The notes beneath the pieces are model-generated. The model saw only the letters and a list, made by a program, of their open reading frames with translations. It did no database searches and was not told the origin of the DNA. A stretch of DNA of 64,000 bases from Diphasiastrum complanatum (taxonomy: Eukaryota; Streptophyta; Lycopodiopsida; Lycopodiales; Lycopodiaceae): assembly GCA_029204225.1 (NCBI GenBank), contig CM055092.1:69188229-69252228 (forward strand), in the 5' to 3' direction. Position 1 is the stretch's first letter, and every line of letters begins with the position of its first letter. This document shows positions 45,466-58,059 of the stretch, in pieces. The position numbers and the translations under genes are program-made.

Positions 45466-46330
45466 TCCAAAAGTAGCCTTTTGATCCATAAAACCTCCTT
45501 TGTTGTAAGAGATTTGTATTCAACTTCACAGGATGATAAGAAAATAGTTTCCTGCTTCTTTGATAGCCAAGAAACCAAGTTCCCTCCAAGAAATATAGTG
45601 TAAGCACTTGTGGATGTTCTATCCAACCTGTCTCCTGCAAAATCTGAATCTGACAAAACAGTCAAAGTCAGATCTTCTCCTTTGTAGAATAATCCATAAT
45701 CCAAGGTAGAAAATATATACCTCGTGACTCTTTTAGCTAACTTTCAATGATATAACTCTGGATCCTGCATGTTTGACTTAGCTTATGAACACAAAAGCTT
45801 AGATCAGGCCTAGTCATTGTCAACCAAATAAGTGAGCCAACAAGACTCCTATAAAGAGTGATGTCCTCAAAGGATTTTTCATCATCTTTCATAGGAACTT
45901 TTACAGTGTGCTCCATAGGTGTATCTATGCCTTTACAGTTTTCCATATGGAATTTCCTGAGCATGGAAAGTCCATATCTACTTTGGCTTATAAATGCATG
46001 ACCTTTTCAAAAATCTATTTCAAGGCCTAGAATATAGTGAAGAACTCCTAAGTCCTACATCTTAAACTCAGTACCAAGTGCATGCTTAGTTTCTTCAACT
46101 AACTTCTCATTGTTTCCACAAAGAATGATATCATCTACATATATGAGAAGAATAATTACAAAGTTATCTACAAACTTATAATATAGAGAAGGGTCATATT
46201 CACTTAGACAAAATCCGAGTGACATGAGATAGGAGTTGAGCCTTGCATACCAAGACCTTGGTGCATGTTTCAGTCCATACAGACTTTTGAACACAAGACA
46301 AACTTTTGATTCATCACCTTCTTTCACAAA
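45466..46330 (-). pseudogene. Copia element J: RT C-terminal half and RNase H
   Basis: RT block SLYGLKHAPRSWYARLNSYL, active site LLIYVDDIILCGNNEK with YVDD intact, then FHMENCKGIDTPMEH and LYRSLVGSLIWLTMTRPDLS. RNase H has LTVLSDSDFAGDRLDRTSTS and VSWLSKKQETIFLSSCEVEY with its D and E residues. It then ends inside RNase H at the junction with the plus-strand integrase fragment. Stops at several places (near 45970 and 45720) break the frame. Confidence 0.82.
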
Positions 46331-46762
46331 ACCTGGAGGTTGCTATATCTCCTCCTCAAGGTAACCATTGAGGAATGCATTAGAAACATCAAGTTGGAAC
46401 ATACTCCATTTGTGAAAACATGCAAGAGATATGAGTATTCGAATTGTTACCATCTTTGCAACTGGTGCAAAGGTGTCTTCATAGTCAAGACCTTTGATCT
46501 GTGAGTAGCCTTTGGCACAAAGTCTTGCTTTATACTTATTGATAGATCCATCATGACTATACTTGATTCTGAATACCCACTTACATCCAATCACATGCAT
46601 GTTGTTTGGTGGCTCCACAAGCTCCCATGTGTTGTTTGACATCAAGGCTTCAAACTCTTGGGTCATTGCTTCAACCCACTCTTTGGATTGAAGTGCTTCT
46701 TGAACATCCTTAGGCTCTTCATCCGATATGAAAAGTGCATGATAGGAAGTTTCACCTTCCAC
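46331..46762 (-). pseudogene. Copia element J: RT N-terminal half
   Basis: An open 139-codon frame contains KEWVEAMTQEFEALMSNNTW, VIGCKWVFRIKYSHDGSINK and FQLDVSNAFLNGYLEEEI, the standard opening of Copia reverse transcriptase. It ends at a TAG just before the PPGFV-type block that continues in the next frame segment. Confidence 0.82.
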
Positions 46763-47933
46763 TTGCCTTCGTTCAGCATCATATGTGAGCCTACTTGGCT
46801 CAAATCTTGCTCATGTAGATCTTCTTGGTGTGGTAGCTTGAATTTGCTCCTCCTCAAGCCTCGGCCTCACCTCTTCTTGAACAACATCAAGATTGATAAT
46901 TGATCTTGCATGAGATTCCTTGACCTATGCATCATTCAAGTTAAACTTCTGATCTTCATGGAAGATCACATCTCTACTAACAACATTCTTGTCAGTAGAG
47001 GGTAAATAAATTTTGTATGCTTTTTTGGTAGATGCATATCCTACAAAAATTCCTCTTCCAGCACTAGGATCTTCCTTCTTCCTAGTTTCTAGAGGCACAT
47101 GCACAAAGCATACATAGCCAAAAATCCTAAGATGATCTACCTTAGGCTTTTTCTTATACATCTCAAATGGTGTCTTTCCTCCTATTGCAAGGTTTGAAAG
47201 CCTATTACAAAGATAGTTTGCACATGCAACTGCCTCTCCCCAAAATTCTTTAGACAAAGGCGGCTTCTAGCCTAATGGATTTTGCACATTCACACAAAGT
47301 TCTATTTTTTCTCTCAGCAACTCCATTTTGCTGAGGAGTATATGAACAAGAAAACTCTCTTTGAATACCCTCTCTCTCACAAAAGTCTTTAAAGTTATTG
47401 GAAGTGTATTCACCTCCACTATCACTTCTCAAAGCTTTTAACTTGAAAGGAAATTGCTTTTCTACATAAGCTTTGAAAGTAAGAAAAACATCATAGACCA
47501 TGGCTTTTGAAGACAACATATAGATCCAAGAATATCTTGTATAATCATCTACAAAAGAGACAAAGCAGTTTGCTCCACCTTTGCCCTTAGCTGATGAGAA
47601 ATGAACATCAGAGTGCACAAGTTGAAATGGTTGCTTTGTCTTGATACTTGATCTAGGAAAAGGGCTTCTGTGTGATTTTGCCAGCACACAAGCTTCACAA
47701 GGTAGAAGCTCCTTTGACAGTGACTTTGGTAGTCCAACAACTTTTCCTTCTTTGACCATAAATTGCATGGCTTTGAAATTGGGATGTCCCAATCTCTTGT
47801 GCCACAGATCCTCCTGTAGAACCTTGGTCTCATAAGCAATATCTGAAATGTTAAACCCCTCCACATTTTGATTGGCATCAAGATTGATAATAGAAGAACC
47901 TCCATAAGTTGGCTTGATCTCGACTCCATCCAA
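46763..47933 (-). pseudogene. Copia element J: integrase
   Basis: From the minus-strand 5' side: GAG-pre-integrase (LWHKRLGHPNF with CEACVLAKSH); core with VHSDVHF, FVSFVDDYTRYSWIYML, LRSDSGGEYTSNNF and TPQQNGVAERKNRTL, so all three acidic catalytic residues are readable. A shift near 47255 leads to FWGEAVACANYLCNRLSNLA and FGYVCFVHVPLETRKKED, then GIFVGYASTKKAYKIYLPST. Apart from this shift it is the best-preserved integrase in the window. Confidence 0.85.
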
Positions 47934-48110
47934 GTTGAGCTTTTGATCTTCATGGAAGATCGCATCTCTACTACAACAATCTTGTTAGTAGAGGGAATAA
48001 AGATTCTAAATCCTTTCTTTGTTGATGAATATTCAATCAACACTCCTTTGATAGAACTAGGATCATCCTTTTTCCTAGTCTCTAAAGGTACATGACACTA
48101 GGGGATATTA
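47934..48110 (-). pseudogene. second Copia integrase C-terminal segment, upstream of element J integrase
   Basis: Reads HVPLETRKKDDPSS, GVLIEYSSTKKGFRIFIPST and, after a shift, an AIFHEDQKLNLDGVEIKP-like end. It is homologous to the segment at 46925-47110 that should lie at the other end of integrase. It runs directly into the GAG-pre-integrase region of J, so the order is C-terminus then N-terminus. This implies a fusion of two related copies. Confidence 0.75.
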
Positions 48111-49904
48111 GAACTCAAAATGGGACCTTTGTAAATATGCTTTTTTTACTTTGCATGCTTTCAACGTACAAGTTGCCCAATAAATTGCATCCATCTGTGA
48201 CGAACTGTAACAATGCTTGACAGACGAAAATGTTTTTGGCTTTCCCGGCCAAAATTTTCCTGTTCCTTAGTGGCAGGAAGAGATTTGGGATTTGGCTGAA
48301 AATTTTGTGCACACGTGTCGTAAGTGTCCCTGAGCCTGAATATCAATAGTGACCCATTTTGCATGAACGACTACTATACATGTATCTACAAAAAACTTGA
48401 TCTAAAAGTCTTCATAAGCTACATGCACATCCTCCATTGCAGACACGGCCCACCTTACATCTATTGATAATTTTCTAGTCACATCCTTGATGCATCTCTG
48501 GATGTGAGCTTTGAGGATCAAAAGATTGTTCATCTTCTATAGCCCAATGTCCGCACGCTAAATTGATATCCGAATATCGAATAAACGCGCAAGAAGGAAG
48601 CGGAGATTCCCCAGAGGAGAACAACGTGCGTTGAATCAATATGACCATTCGTAGGAACTCGGGGGCTTTGGAAAGTATTCAACTCGTGTTATGGGTTGTT
48701 TATATAGAACTCCAAAAATTGAGGTTCCGCATACTAGTCATTTAATGGTTCTGTGTGGGTCCTCGTGGGTCCAATATGAAATTCAGCGTTGATTTATGAG
48801 TTGGGTCTCGTGCATATCCGATTTGTATTTCTCAATTATTATTCATTATAGATTGTCTTGTCTCGTGATGATTATTGACCACACGTGGTAGTTTCATATT
48901 GATTTGTCCATTACAATCAGGCTATTGACCACAAATGGTAGTTTCCTATTGGTTCATCCATTACGGCTCCAGATATTCATTCCAAACGCAATAAGTGTAA
49001 GGCTATGATCAAGTTAAAAGTGCTATAAATATAAGATGAAAGGCATTACTCCATTTTTCGCTATATTTCGCCTCTCGTAGTTCATAGTTTTACTTTCTTG
49101 GCATATTGTTTCAATGCAGGCTTAGTGTTAGCATAGTACTCCCATAGCCTCTGTGTCCGTTGAAACGATATTGCCATTTTTTTACTTTTGCCATGTATCG
49201 ATTCAACATGCACGTATACCTTCTATAATTGTCCTCTATGTTGTCCACCCGTTGATTTGATATGATGCCTAGTTTGTTTCCTGCCCGATTCGTCAGTATT
49301 TCAAATATTAATATAACCAATTCTCGATCATATGAGGACATGCCAAGGGAGTTTCTGGAAGCTCTTGATATTACTTTGGATCATCTACCTCAAGAATCTA
49401 AGGCTAGATCACAGTCTAGAATGTTATTGATGAAAGCAAGATTATTTCCACATGTGTGGGGAAAGTACAAAAGCAATTAATGTATGAAAAATACTTCAAA
49501 CTCGGATTAGAGAGAGAATGGCAATACAAGCAAAAAGTTACAAAATCCAATTTGACATTATGATAGCATCTATGCTTGATACTTCGTTAAGAATGTGAGA
49601 GAACCATTATTACATATACAGGAGAGGATGTAGCTCGTGGTTTGGCAATTTTTTAACTACAAATGTACAAATCTACTTGCATGTGTCCATTACAACTTTT
49701 GCATACCTTGCATGTCACATTGGAAATCTTGGACATAATGCATATGTAATACCCGAGTTTCTCCTAGCCCAAATTTGGCCATTTCATGATCTAGATCTAC
49801 ATGCATGTCACATATGACAAACTAGACTTTTGCATGTGATGTGGCTCAAGTTCCTACAAGGCCATTTTTTGCATTTGCAAGTTGTAACACTACATGCATG
49901 TTGT
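48111..49904. other. no gene recognised
   Basis: Unassigned DNA. Two nearby copies of TTGACCACA(C/A)(G/A)TGGTAGTTTC (48875-48950) show a local duplication. Frames at 49111-49341 (-) and 49262-49480 (+) overlap each other and have no motif. Confidence 0.4.
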
Positions 49905-50150
49905 AAATCTTCATCAACCCCAAAATTCAAGATTGATGGCTTTTTTATTTTCAACACCATTTACCAATGTTGGTAGTGGGGTCCCTTCCAAGGTGGCAAG
50001 TTGCACATTGCCATTTTCATAAATCTTTGTTACCTTGTATGGTACCAAGCCTGAAATTTTGTCTTTTGTGACCTTGCTCTGACACATTAAAGCTAATTCA
50101 CCCTTATGTAAGTCCTTTTGCTTTAGGACATTGTCATCTAGAGTGATTAT
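49905..50150 (-). pseudogene. Gypsy integrase C-terminal scrap
   Basis: An open stretch on the minus strand reads KQKDLHKGELALMCQSKVTK, then GLVPYKVTKIYENGNVQLAT and TPLPTLVNG before a stop. It has the same layout as the integrase tail of element F (GDLALM...GPYKVKEI...VNG). No core domain lies upstream. Confidence 0.7.
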
Positions 50151-51539
50151 TGAGCACCATGGGAGGATCTCTTCTTCACAAGGTCTTGGTGTTGGTTCTA
50201 ATGGGAGCCCTGATAGTTGTTCATTCTGATTTCGATCTTGTCATCAAGGGTGACAGGTCTTCGGTTTGAGGGATTTAATTCAGGATCTCGATTGGTTTTT
50301 TGAAGTAGGGAGATATATCCTTTTACGGAGCTCGTACAATCGACTGTAGCTGGAATGGAAGTGGTTAGTGTTAGATTGGAGGGGTTGTGTTAAAGTTAGA
50401 GTAGGAAAGCAACTAATCTACAACTAGATTTAGTTAGAGATCTATCCTAGTGGAACTAATCCCTCTTGACAAAATCATGCCTCAAGTCAAGGTCCTTAGA
50501 TTATGGCATCACCTCTTGCATCTCTTGATCAAATTCCATGACTTACACCACTAATTTGCTTGATTTTTGCAATCACATCCACATGTGGATAGCCTCAAGT
50601 TTTGGACTTTGATAAGTACAATGAGGGAGGACACATGCCTCTTATGTACTACTAATGGCCATGTGGTCAACAAGTCAAATGATCAAAATATGGTAGCTAG
50701 TTTTGGTAGTGTTCACACTAGCATGACCAAATTGTATTTACAATTCTAACATGGTTTAGGTTAAGGAATTGGTGTTGGCTCTTCCTTACCGATGGTGATC
50801 TTCTTGATCTAAATTGGTTTGGGGCCTAGTGAATTTACAATGGGATACGGCCTTGATCTAAGCTTGGATGGAGATTGATGCTAGTTGACACAAGGTGGAA
50901 AAGATGCAGGATATGGTGGCAATTAGTCCTAAATTTGATCATATAGGCTTGCTAGAAAGGCAAACAACCAATTTCTTCTTATTCAAATTTATGATCAATT
51001 TTGCGACTTTTGAATTTTTGCAAGTTTTATGATTAGTTGATAAATTTCAAAATTACTTGATCATTTGTAAGACTTTTCCGATTCTCTATGAGCACTAAGA
51101 ATAGGCTAGGGTCAAGTAACTGCTACATGATGAAGCTTTGATAGTGAATAGAGGGTTGCAAACAAAATTCAATTTGATTCCCTTACATCAATAATCATTC
51201 AACAAATCATATGCTTGAGCAAGGTTAGTGTTGCCATATATTTTCTTGTTCAAACATTGGTTGTAGGTGATGAAACGAGTGTTGTAGATGGTTGCCATTT
51301 GAATAGATTGTAGATGGGATGCATGTGTGCATCAAAAACAAAACATTGATGATTGTTGGGCATTATCTCATACATGGACCTATATAGGAAATCATTTACA
51401 TTTTTGTCATTTTGAAATAGACAGTGACAAATAAACATGATCTCTCAATGCATTCCTTTTTATGAAGGGTGGATAATGATGTAGCCTTTATTTAGAGATG
51501 AGATTGTAGTTGTTTGCATAGGAAACACCCACTATATAT
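50151..51539. other. no feature recognised
   Basis: AT-rich DNA with short frames only. The phrase GATTCTCTATGAGCACTA near 51080 resembles CTCTCTGTGAGCACTA near 44905, hinting at another old dispersed repeat. Confidence 0.35.
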
Positions 51540-51745
51540 GAGAGTCTTGTAGGTGGTTATGTCCAAGTGTTATTGGGTAAGACCTTGACAACTCAATAAG
51601 GTCCTTCAAGAAATTTTACCTCATCCTTGTGGCATTTTAAGTTCTAAGGTAAGCGCATTTCTCCTTTCTTGAAATCACTCATCCTACGGTTACGATCTTG
51701 CAAGTTTTTTGTCGACTTTTTTTTATGGAGTGCCAATATGACAAA
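51540..51745 (-). pseudogene. second Gypsy integrase C-terminal scrap
   Basis: The minus strand gives DRNRRMSDFKKGEM, then KDEVKFLEGPY and VVKVLPNNTWT with two stops, matching the DRNRR...KFLEGPY-VVKVL layout of Gypsy integrase tails. It differs from the scrap at 49.9 kb, so it comes from another copy. Confidence 0.6.
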
Positions 51746-52797
51746 TAATTCACATAATTCAACTTGAGGTTATGACAAGTTCTGCTTAGAATGAAAAATA
51801 CAGGTGACTATAAAATCTAAAAATCCCATATTCAACAACCCAACCGAACACAAAAGAACAGTCTTGACCATCAAACAGTACTTATGGTCTCATAACTACC
51901 CAGGCATTTGCTATTGTTTGGGTTTCACAAGAATCAAGATCCTCTTGGTTAGAGCCAATCTTCATTCAAGAAGTAAATGAAAGCGACAAATCAAATAAAA
52001 AGTAAAGGGTAAGAACAAAACAAAAAGAGAAGATTCCTAAGTTGAACACAAAAGCTAACAAAGAATACCAAGCATGCAAAAACTAGAAAGCCAAAGTAAT
52101 GAGGTTTTCAACAGAATAACCTTCATCGGACAAAAGAACAATTATAGTACTTAACCGATTTACGAAAACATCTCTACCAGTATGAAGATGAGAAAATCCA
52201 GGGAATGTTTGAAATATTTCTTGTCAAGGTTATTTAGCTACAACTGTTTCTCAAAAGCATCAACCAATATAACTTGACTTATTCTAGCTTACAAAAAGAT
52301 CCAAAAAATTTGCAATCATTACCACTGCATGGGGACAATAGATTTCCCCACCACAAACATCAATGTCCCTTACACAATAAGATACCAGAACAAGAAGATT
52401 GGGAACATGTTACCTAACAATAAATTTGCTTTGCATGGCTTAGCTTAATTAACAAGAAGATGAACAAAAGTACCGTAGAAAACCAGTGGTTCCATAATAT
52501 CAAATTCATAACAAAAAATGTCAATGACCTGAGCAATTTCTGCCCATGGGAATATCTATCCTTTACTAGAGTACCCATCATTGCTTTAAGAGCCAACTGC
52601 AAACAGTAGTGCATTCATAAAATCCCCCCAGTACTCTGAATGAGAGAGCAAAGCGCTCTAAGTTAAAGCATACACAGAATATATAGCTGGGTATCTCTTA
52701 TACAGCTCATGGCTTGATAGCTATAGTACACTCAGAGCATCAGCTATAGGCTAGTGTCTTGATGAAGATAATACAATCAGAAGTAATATCAGCACTG
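51746..52797. other. no feature recognised; right part probable 3' UTR of the metal transporter
   Basis: No motif-bearing frame. Sequence just left of 52798 follows the transporter stop codon and should include its 3' untranslated region, but no poly-A signal is confidently placed. Confidence 0.4.
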
Positions 52798-55700
52798 CTA
52801 TTCATTCTTTGAATGTTCAGGTCTGTGGGAAACCTCATAATCTAAGTGAACAAATGCCCTTTCAATCTCTGGCAAAGACTCTAGCTTATTTTGAAGGGAT
52901 TCACCGATGTCATGTGCTGATTGTAAAGGCATATCAGCAGGCAGCACAATGTCAACCTCTGCAAAGTAGTGAGACCCAAAAGCATATGCCTTCACAGTAT
53001 CAATGAGACGGATTTCTGAATGATGGTTCCAGCACAAATATGTCAGCTTTTGAAGATAGTCCGGAGAGGCAGTCTTCCCCACCAAAATATTAACGTTTTC
53101 CAAGACAGTGCTTGACCAGGACTTCATCGTGTACAATGCCAACTGCAGTCAAAGGAACACTATAGCAGCATAAGCATAAAATGTGATCATTCTGGAAATA
53201 TCCCAACCTTATTCTCCTTCAACAGGTTTCTAGCTTAGCAGTAAAATTATCATCGTCCAATAGGTGATGGAGCTAAGTTCAAGTAAACTTGCAAGACAGC
53301 AGCTTAAAAATACATCAACAACAAAACTAGTGTCAAAAACCACCACACAACCATGATTTAAAATTCACAAATTCAAATATCGCATACCAATATGGCACCT
53401 GCAGGATCTATCCACCAAACAACCAGAGTGGCCAGAATAGCTGCAACTAATCCAATTGCGTTTGTAATCACATCAAATAAGTGATCCTTAGCATAGGCTC
53501 TCACGATTCCGTTCTCAAACAATCGACAGTAGAACATAAGTCCAAGTTTCACAATTGTCACAGAAATCATGATCCCCACCACCCACTGACGCTTGGTTCC
53601 TGTTAGTTCTAAGTTGTGAGCCTGGAGAGAAAACCAAAGACATCAGCATGCCTGAAGTAAATGGTGGAGGACATGACCATGCAAACATGAATATAAACGA
53701 ACAAGCTACCGAATCTAAGCTTACTTCTCCCCAAAAAGGGGCCAGTGAAAATATCGCTAGATTTCCACATCAAAAAACTGTAACGACAGATAAATCCGTA
53801 CTCGTGAGCTACTCTTTTGAGTATATCTAGCTTGCTTGAAAAGAATGGCAATCTTACTTTTTTTTCATCTTAGCAATTGAATTCTAGTGTTTGCTTGGAT
53901 ATCCTTCATGGTTTATATGACAGAAATTTTAATAGAAATTTAGCATCTATATTCTGATACCATGATGGAAACTGAACAAAGGAGAAAAAAGAATAAAGCA
54001 TCATTAATACAAAACATTTCCTAACCTATTTTGTCGTTGATAGTTAACCCAAGCAAGTTGGCTCAATTGGTTAGCTTGACATCCAAAGTTTCTTTGGTCT
54101 CAAGTTCGAGCCTCCCCTTGGAGACCAAGAAGCATTAAATTGATTAGCCTAGCACTAATGATTCTTGTGCTCTCAAACTCGGCTCTCAACTTCATCTTCG
54201 CTGGAAACCCCTTGACCTAGGAGCTCGTACAAGAAAATTTTGTCAAAGCTTGATCCTACTAACAAATGATGTCTTGACCCCTACTTACATTGTGAATAGA
54301 GCCCTCCAGAGGTTCACATGTTCTAGAGGGATCTGCATTGATTTCTACTATGCATCCTGAGTATAGAGATTCATAACAGGTAATTATGACTTTGAACTTT
54401 GCATGCTCCATGCAGCTAACCTGAAGTGAGTACCTAAGTCATAGATGCCTAAAATTTAACCCAACTTGAGTACGCTAAATCATATGATGATAATCATTAT
54501 CATCTCACTTGTATCTTGACCAACCTCCCTTTTGGGTAAATGTGCTTCGCTAATGTGGTAGTCTACTCCTTGAAATTCCCTCGATCTTGTTATTCCTTTT
54601 GCCTATATCTTCCTTTTGAAGTGCTTCACCTCTTTCTTCATCAATTTGCCCTGTCCCTTTGACACCAGGACTGATAATGAAGATCTTGACCTACAAGCCG
54701 ATGTAGACATGGAAATAAATTTGGATGCAAGCGCACAATCAAATTTAACCTTATCCTTGGATTTAGAAGGCTTGATAACTTGTACAACATTCCTCACCCG
54801 ATCCCTTAAGCAACCACCTTGACCACATTCTCGATTGTGCATTCATTGCTCTTGAACTCAATCTTCATTCCTTGATCAACACTTTCACCAACCAAAGGAG
54901 ATTAATTGCAATTATGGGAAACACAAGATCACTTCACCTTTGCTACTTTCTCCCAAGCCACCCACTTAGACTTGTCATAGCGAAACATTGCATGCACCTT
55001 GGTATATCTCCAAGAAATTTTCAGATCTTTCAAATAAGGTCTCTTGACCTTTGTTACCATGCAACTACCGTAGTTAGAAAAACCAAAAGAGACTAAAATA
55101 GCCAAAATCAATTCTGGCACTTCCCCTCCATGTAAGGAATATCTAAGAAACCACCATAGAACCATTATAATACCACGAAATGGAAAGATTTCGACATGCA
55201 CATACAATGCACCAACAATGGACCAAAAAAAAACTCTAGAAAACTGATTGTTCTTCCTTTTCATGCATACACCAGATTGACGTGATTATATCCCTATTTG
55301 TCAATTCAAACGTAGAAGGGATTCACCCATTGGCAAGAGAGCGAATTGCTCAAAAAAACCAAAAATTCAAGCATCATAACTCATAACTTGCTGAGGGTTG
55401 AAAGATGCTGGAAACAAGCCCATGACAATGCTCCCGGCAATAATGCAACAAATCATCCCAAGAAGAGGAGATGTATTTCTGATTAATATAGCCTCCAAAC
55501 CACACAAGCACACATGCCAGAATCCCTTTTTGTTTATACTTTTCACACCACACAAATAGATTTGAGTCTATTCACAATCTTTCTTCCCAACTCACAGCTA
55601 TGCATCTATTCCCCCGTGGTGAAAATGAGCTCCCTTGGGCCAAGTTTGAACAATTGCAAATCCTTGGCCACAAGGAAGAACAAGGGCACAAGTTGGGTCT

Positions 55701-57534
55701 CAAGTCCTAAAAAACATTTGGTTGTCCCAAATGCTGGTGCCTTATAAACAACGTTTAAGATATAAAAGAACAGGATTTCAAAACAAGCCTAATGATTTAA
55801 TACCAATGACATGACTATCATAATATCCTCATAATTCACAAGAAAAATATTGTGGTTCTCAATATAACCCAAATTTACCATCTTCCCTATTGGTGACAAA
55901 CGCCTTCCAAAATACCTCACCTTTACAATAATAAGAACAAGCAGGACGATAACAAGAGGAATACACAAAAAGAAAAAAGTTGACATCTTCACACTGTGCA
56001 TGCCCTTGAGTTTTTATTTTATCGTTAAATCATTATCTAGATCGCTACATACGTGAAGAATCATGATTCAAAATGTATCTATCACAAAGTTGCATTAGGC
56101 AGACTTATGATAGATTGATACACTTTAAGAGAGATCCAAACAAAGCTCAAGAACTTAAGATTCCTTTCTCCCAATGCCACCATTTCTCCTTTCACTAGTT
56201 TACATAAAGCAACATAGTACACCATAAATCCAACTTTAAATGTCTGCTAAAAAACGGAAGTGTTATGAAAACTGTTAGACTTAGAAGTAAAGCTATGAAT
56301 GAGAGCATGCATAGAAGAGAAGCAGTCCTTACCTTGGACACAAGTTGGCGCACCGACTCTAATAAAATTTGAAGTCCTAGCGTTGCCATTATAGAAGCAA
56401 AAACCAAAATTCCCTGCATAGGACACAAAATGACACTGAATGCTCATTTCCCATTTGCATTTGAGTTCCAAAACCATCCACAAAAATTTGCAGCAAACAA
56501 GAAATGTCAAATGCCGTGACTAAATATAATTCCAACCGTAGTTGCAAACAAACATGTTTGGAAAACATTCCAAAGTCGCGTGGAAACTCTCACATTTATA
56601 ACCTGTTTCAAACTTGGGTCTTATGAATGTTTTTCTTGTTATTAGGTCCTGGAACTTTCAGAAAAGAGGGTCCCAAGGCTGAACCTAAACAAATTTGATG
56701 GACCACTGGTTGGCCAATGAGATAGTTTAAAGACCTAAGTAGCATACAACAATCGCTACAGCTCGTTTGGTTCAAGAAACCATTTCAGATGTGCCTTGTA
56801 TTTATAATGTTTTAAGCTTTGATTGACCAGAGGTACCTAATTTTATTGTACAACTGCTCTTGATCATTTTTTAGACATAGCAGCCAAATTTTATTTATTT
56901 TGCCCCACTAAAAAGAGGAAAAAACGTTTGAATGTTTGGAACATGTTTGAAAAGTCTCATGTTTGGACATTTCAAATGTCTGGTTGCAGTTATGATTGCA
57001 ACTATAAACTGTCAGTCAACCAGCTATTCTCTTGTAACCGACAACCATAGGGCAGCCAAAAAAATAAAATTTAACTTTAAAAATATTTAATAAAGGGAAA
57101 AAAATGTTTTCTTTTTGTATTTAGTTCCACATTCGAACCAGTACGTTCTGGAATGTACTGTACGGAATGTACAGTACGTTCCGAGTGGTTTGGGTCGGAA
57201 CGAGTTTCTAAGCTGACAACACGGCTTTCCAAGACTCGATGCAGATGAATGTCCAAGTAATCATCATAGTTCAAACAGGAATACTAACCAAAGGTTGCAT
57301 CCTCCTCTTCCCAATTGGATAAAGGTAAGGATTTGGACGTCGCATAGTAACAGATGTGAACCAAAGAATAAATCCAGATAGTAAATCCAAAAGTGAATCA
57401 AGAGTTGAAGCGATAATAGCCAGTGACCTGCTCCTTATCGATGCATAAACTTTAGCCACAAAAAGTATAAGATTGGCAAGATTCGATATCCTGATTGCAA
57501 AACGCTCTCCTTTAGCAATTTTCTCTTGCTCCTT
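52798..57534 (-). CDS. MTP: metal tolerance protein, Mn-type cation diffusion facilitator (exons for the C-terminal about 300 residues)
   Basis: Four minus-strand exons, 57534-57289, 56413-56333, 53621-53388 and 53142-52798, join in frame at GT-AG sites into 301 residues ending at TAG. Exon 1 has [20 protein letters not shown] and [17 protein letters not shown] with the first DxxxD metal motif (DSLLD), then [10 protein letters not shown]. Exon 2 is helix [20 protein letters not shown]. Exon 3 has [20 protein letters not shown], the second DxxxD motif in DHLFDVITN, and [10 protein letters not shown]. Exon 4 is the cytosolic domain ([42 protein letters not shown]). The two DxxxD motifs define the Mn-CDF subgroup. 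Wording is closest to MTP9/MTP10/MTP11, proton antiporters that load Mn2+ into secretory compartments. Such proteins have about 400 residues, so the N-terminal about 100 are missing. The first exon starts at a TTTCAG acceptor, so an upstream exon must exist or have been lost. Confidence 0.9.
54040..54250 (+). mobile_element. tRNA-derived SINE in the large intron of the metal transporter gene
   Basis: TGGCTCAATTGG (54059-54070) is a pol III A box. AGTTCGAGCC (54103-54112) is a B box, 33 bases downstream, the spacing found in tRNAs. The region between and after is unlike a real tRNA cloverleaf, so this is a SINE head. Its body and tail are not clearly bounded. Confidence 0.6.
57121..57215. repeat. 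palindromic repeat block in intron 1 of the transporter gene
   Basis: Repeated units of CAGTACGTTC and GGAATGTAC in both orientations form an imperfect inverted repeat (57140-57182). It may be a MITE remnant. A similar GGAACGTTTCG-type block occurs near 62780. Confidence 0.4.
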
Positions 57535-58059
57535 CTGAAAAAAATACAACATGCAAATTTCAAGCTCAACAGGACAAAAACCTGTCATTAACATGTATAA
57601 TTTTACCTTCTTGATAGCAATAGTAAAGACCAACTATATAATAGGTTAACTTTGCAGCAACTAGGTTCATTGACTTTAATTGCAATTGCAATGCAAGACT
57701 TTCATTGATTCTAGCCTTTAGCTTCAAGTCTTTTGAGTCCTAATTGGAAAAGTACATAATTTCTAGTTTGACAATGTTTCTGAGCATTTAAAGAAAATTC
57801 TCCATAACTAAACCACAATAGAGTGGTGCCACAGAAAGAATATGTCAAAACGTGCTAGGGAAAAAAGGTTAAGGCAAACTTGCTCCTAAATGATTGGCTG
57901 ACAAAATTTTGACTGCATCTAATTATGTCTGCCTTCAATCATCAATCGCCCACTCTGACCATTATGGGCAAAGGCACTGAACAAGGTTGTTATATTGAAC
58001 ACAAGAAGCTTTCAAAGGAATCAAAATTGATGTCTTTTATCTCAGAACTTTTGCAAGTA
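57535..58059. other. intron or 5' flank of the transporter gene, no feature recognised
   Basis: It begins with the acceptor of the first recognised transporter exon. I searched the minus strand here for the missing N-terminal exon and saw none. Confidence 0.4.

Noticed and set aside
45466-47933. Copia J as an active retrotransposon because its YVDD and integrase triad are intact
   Set aside because: gag and protease are absent, RNase H is truncated at a junction, several stops occur, and no LTRs are recognisable.
54059-54112. A second tRNA gene at the A/B boxes in the transporter intron
   Set aside because: No acceptor or anticodon stem can be folded around the boxes, so a SINE head is the better reading.
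54603-55264. Several 70-110-codon frames inside the large transporter intron
   Set aside because: Frames overlap on both strands, carry no motif, and the flanking exons splice together without them.
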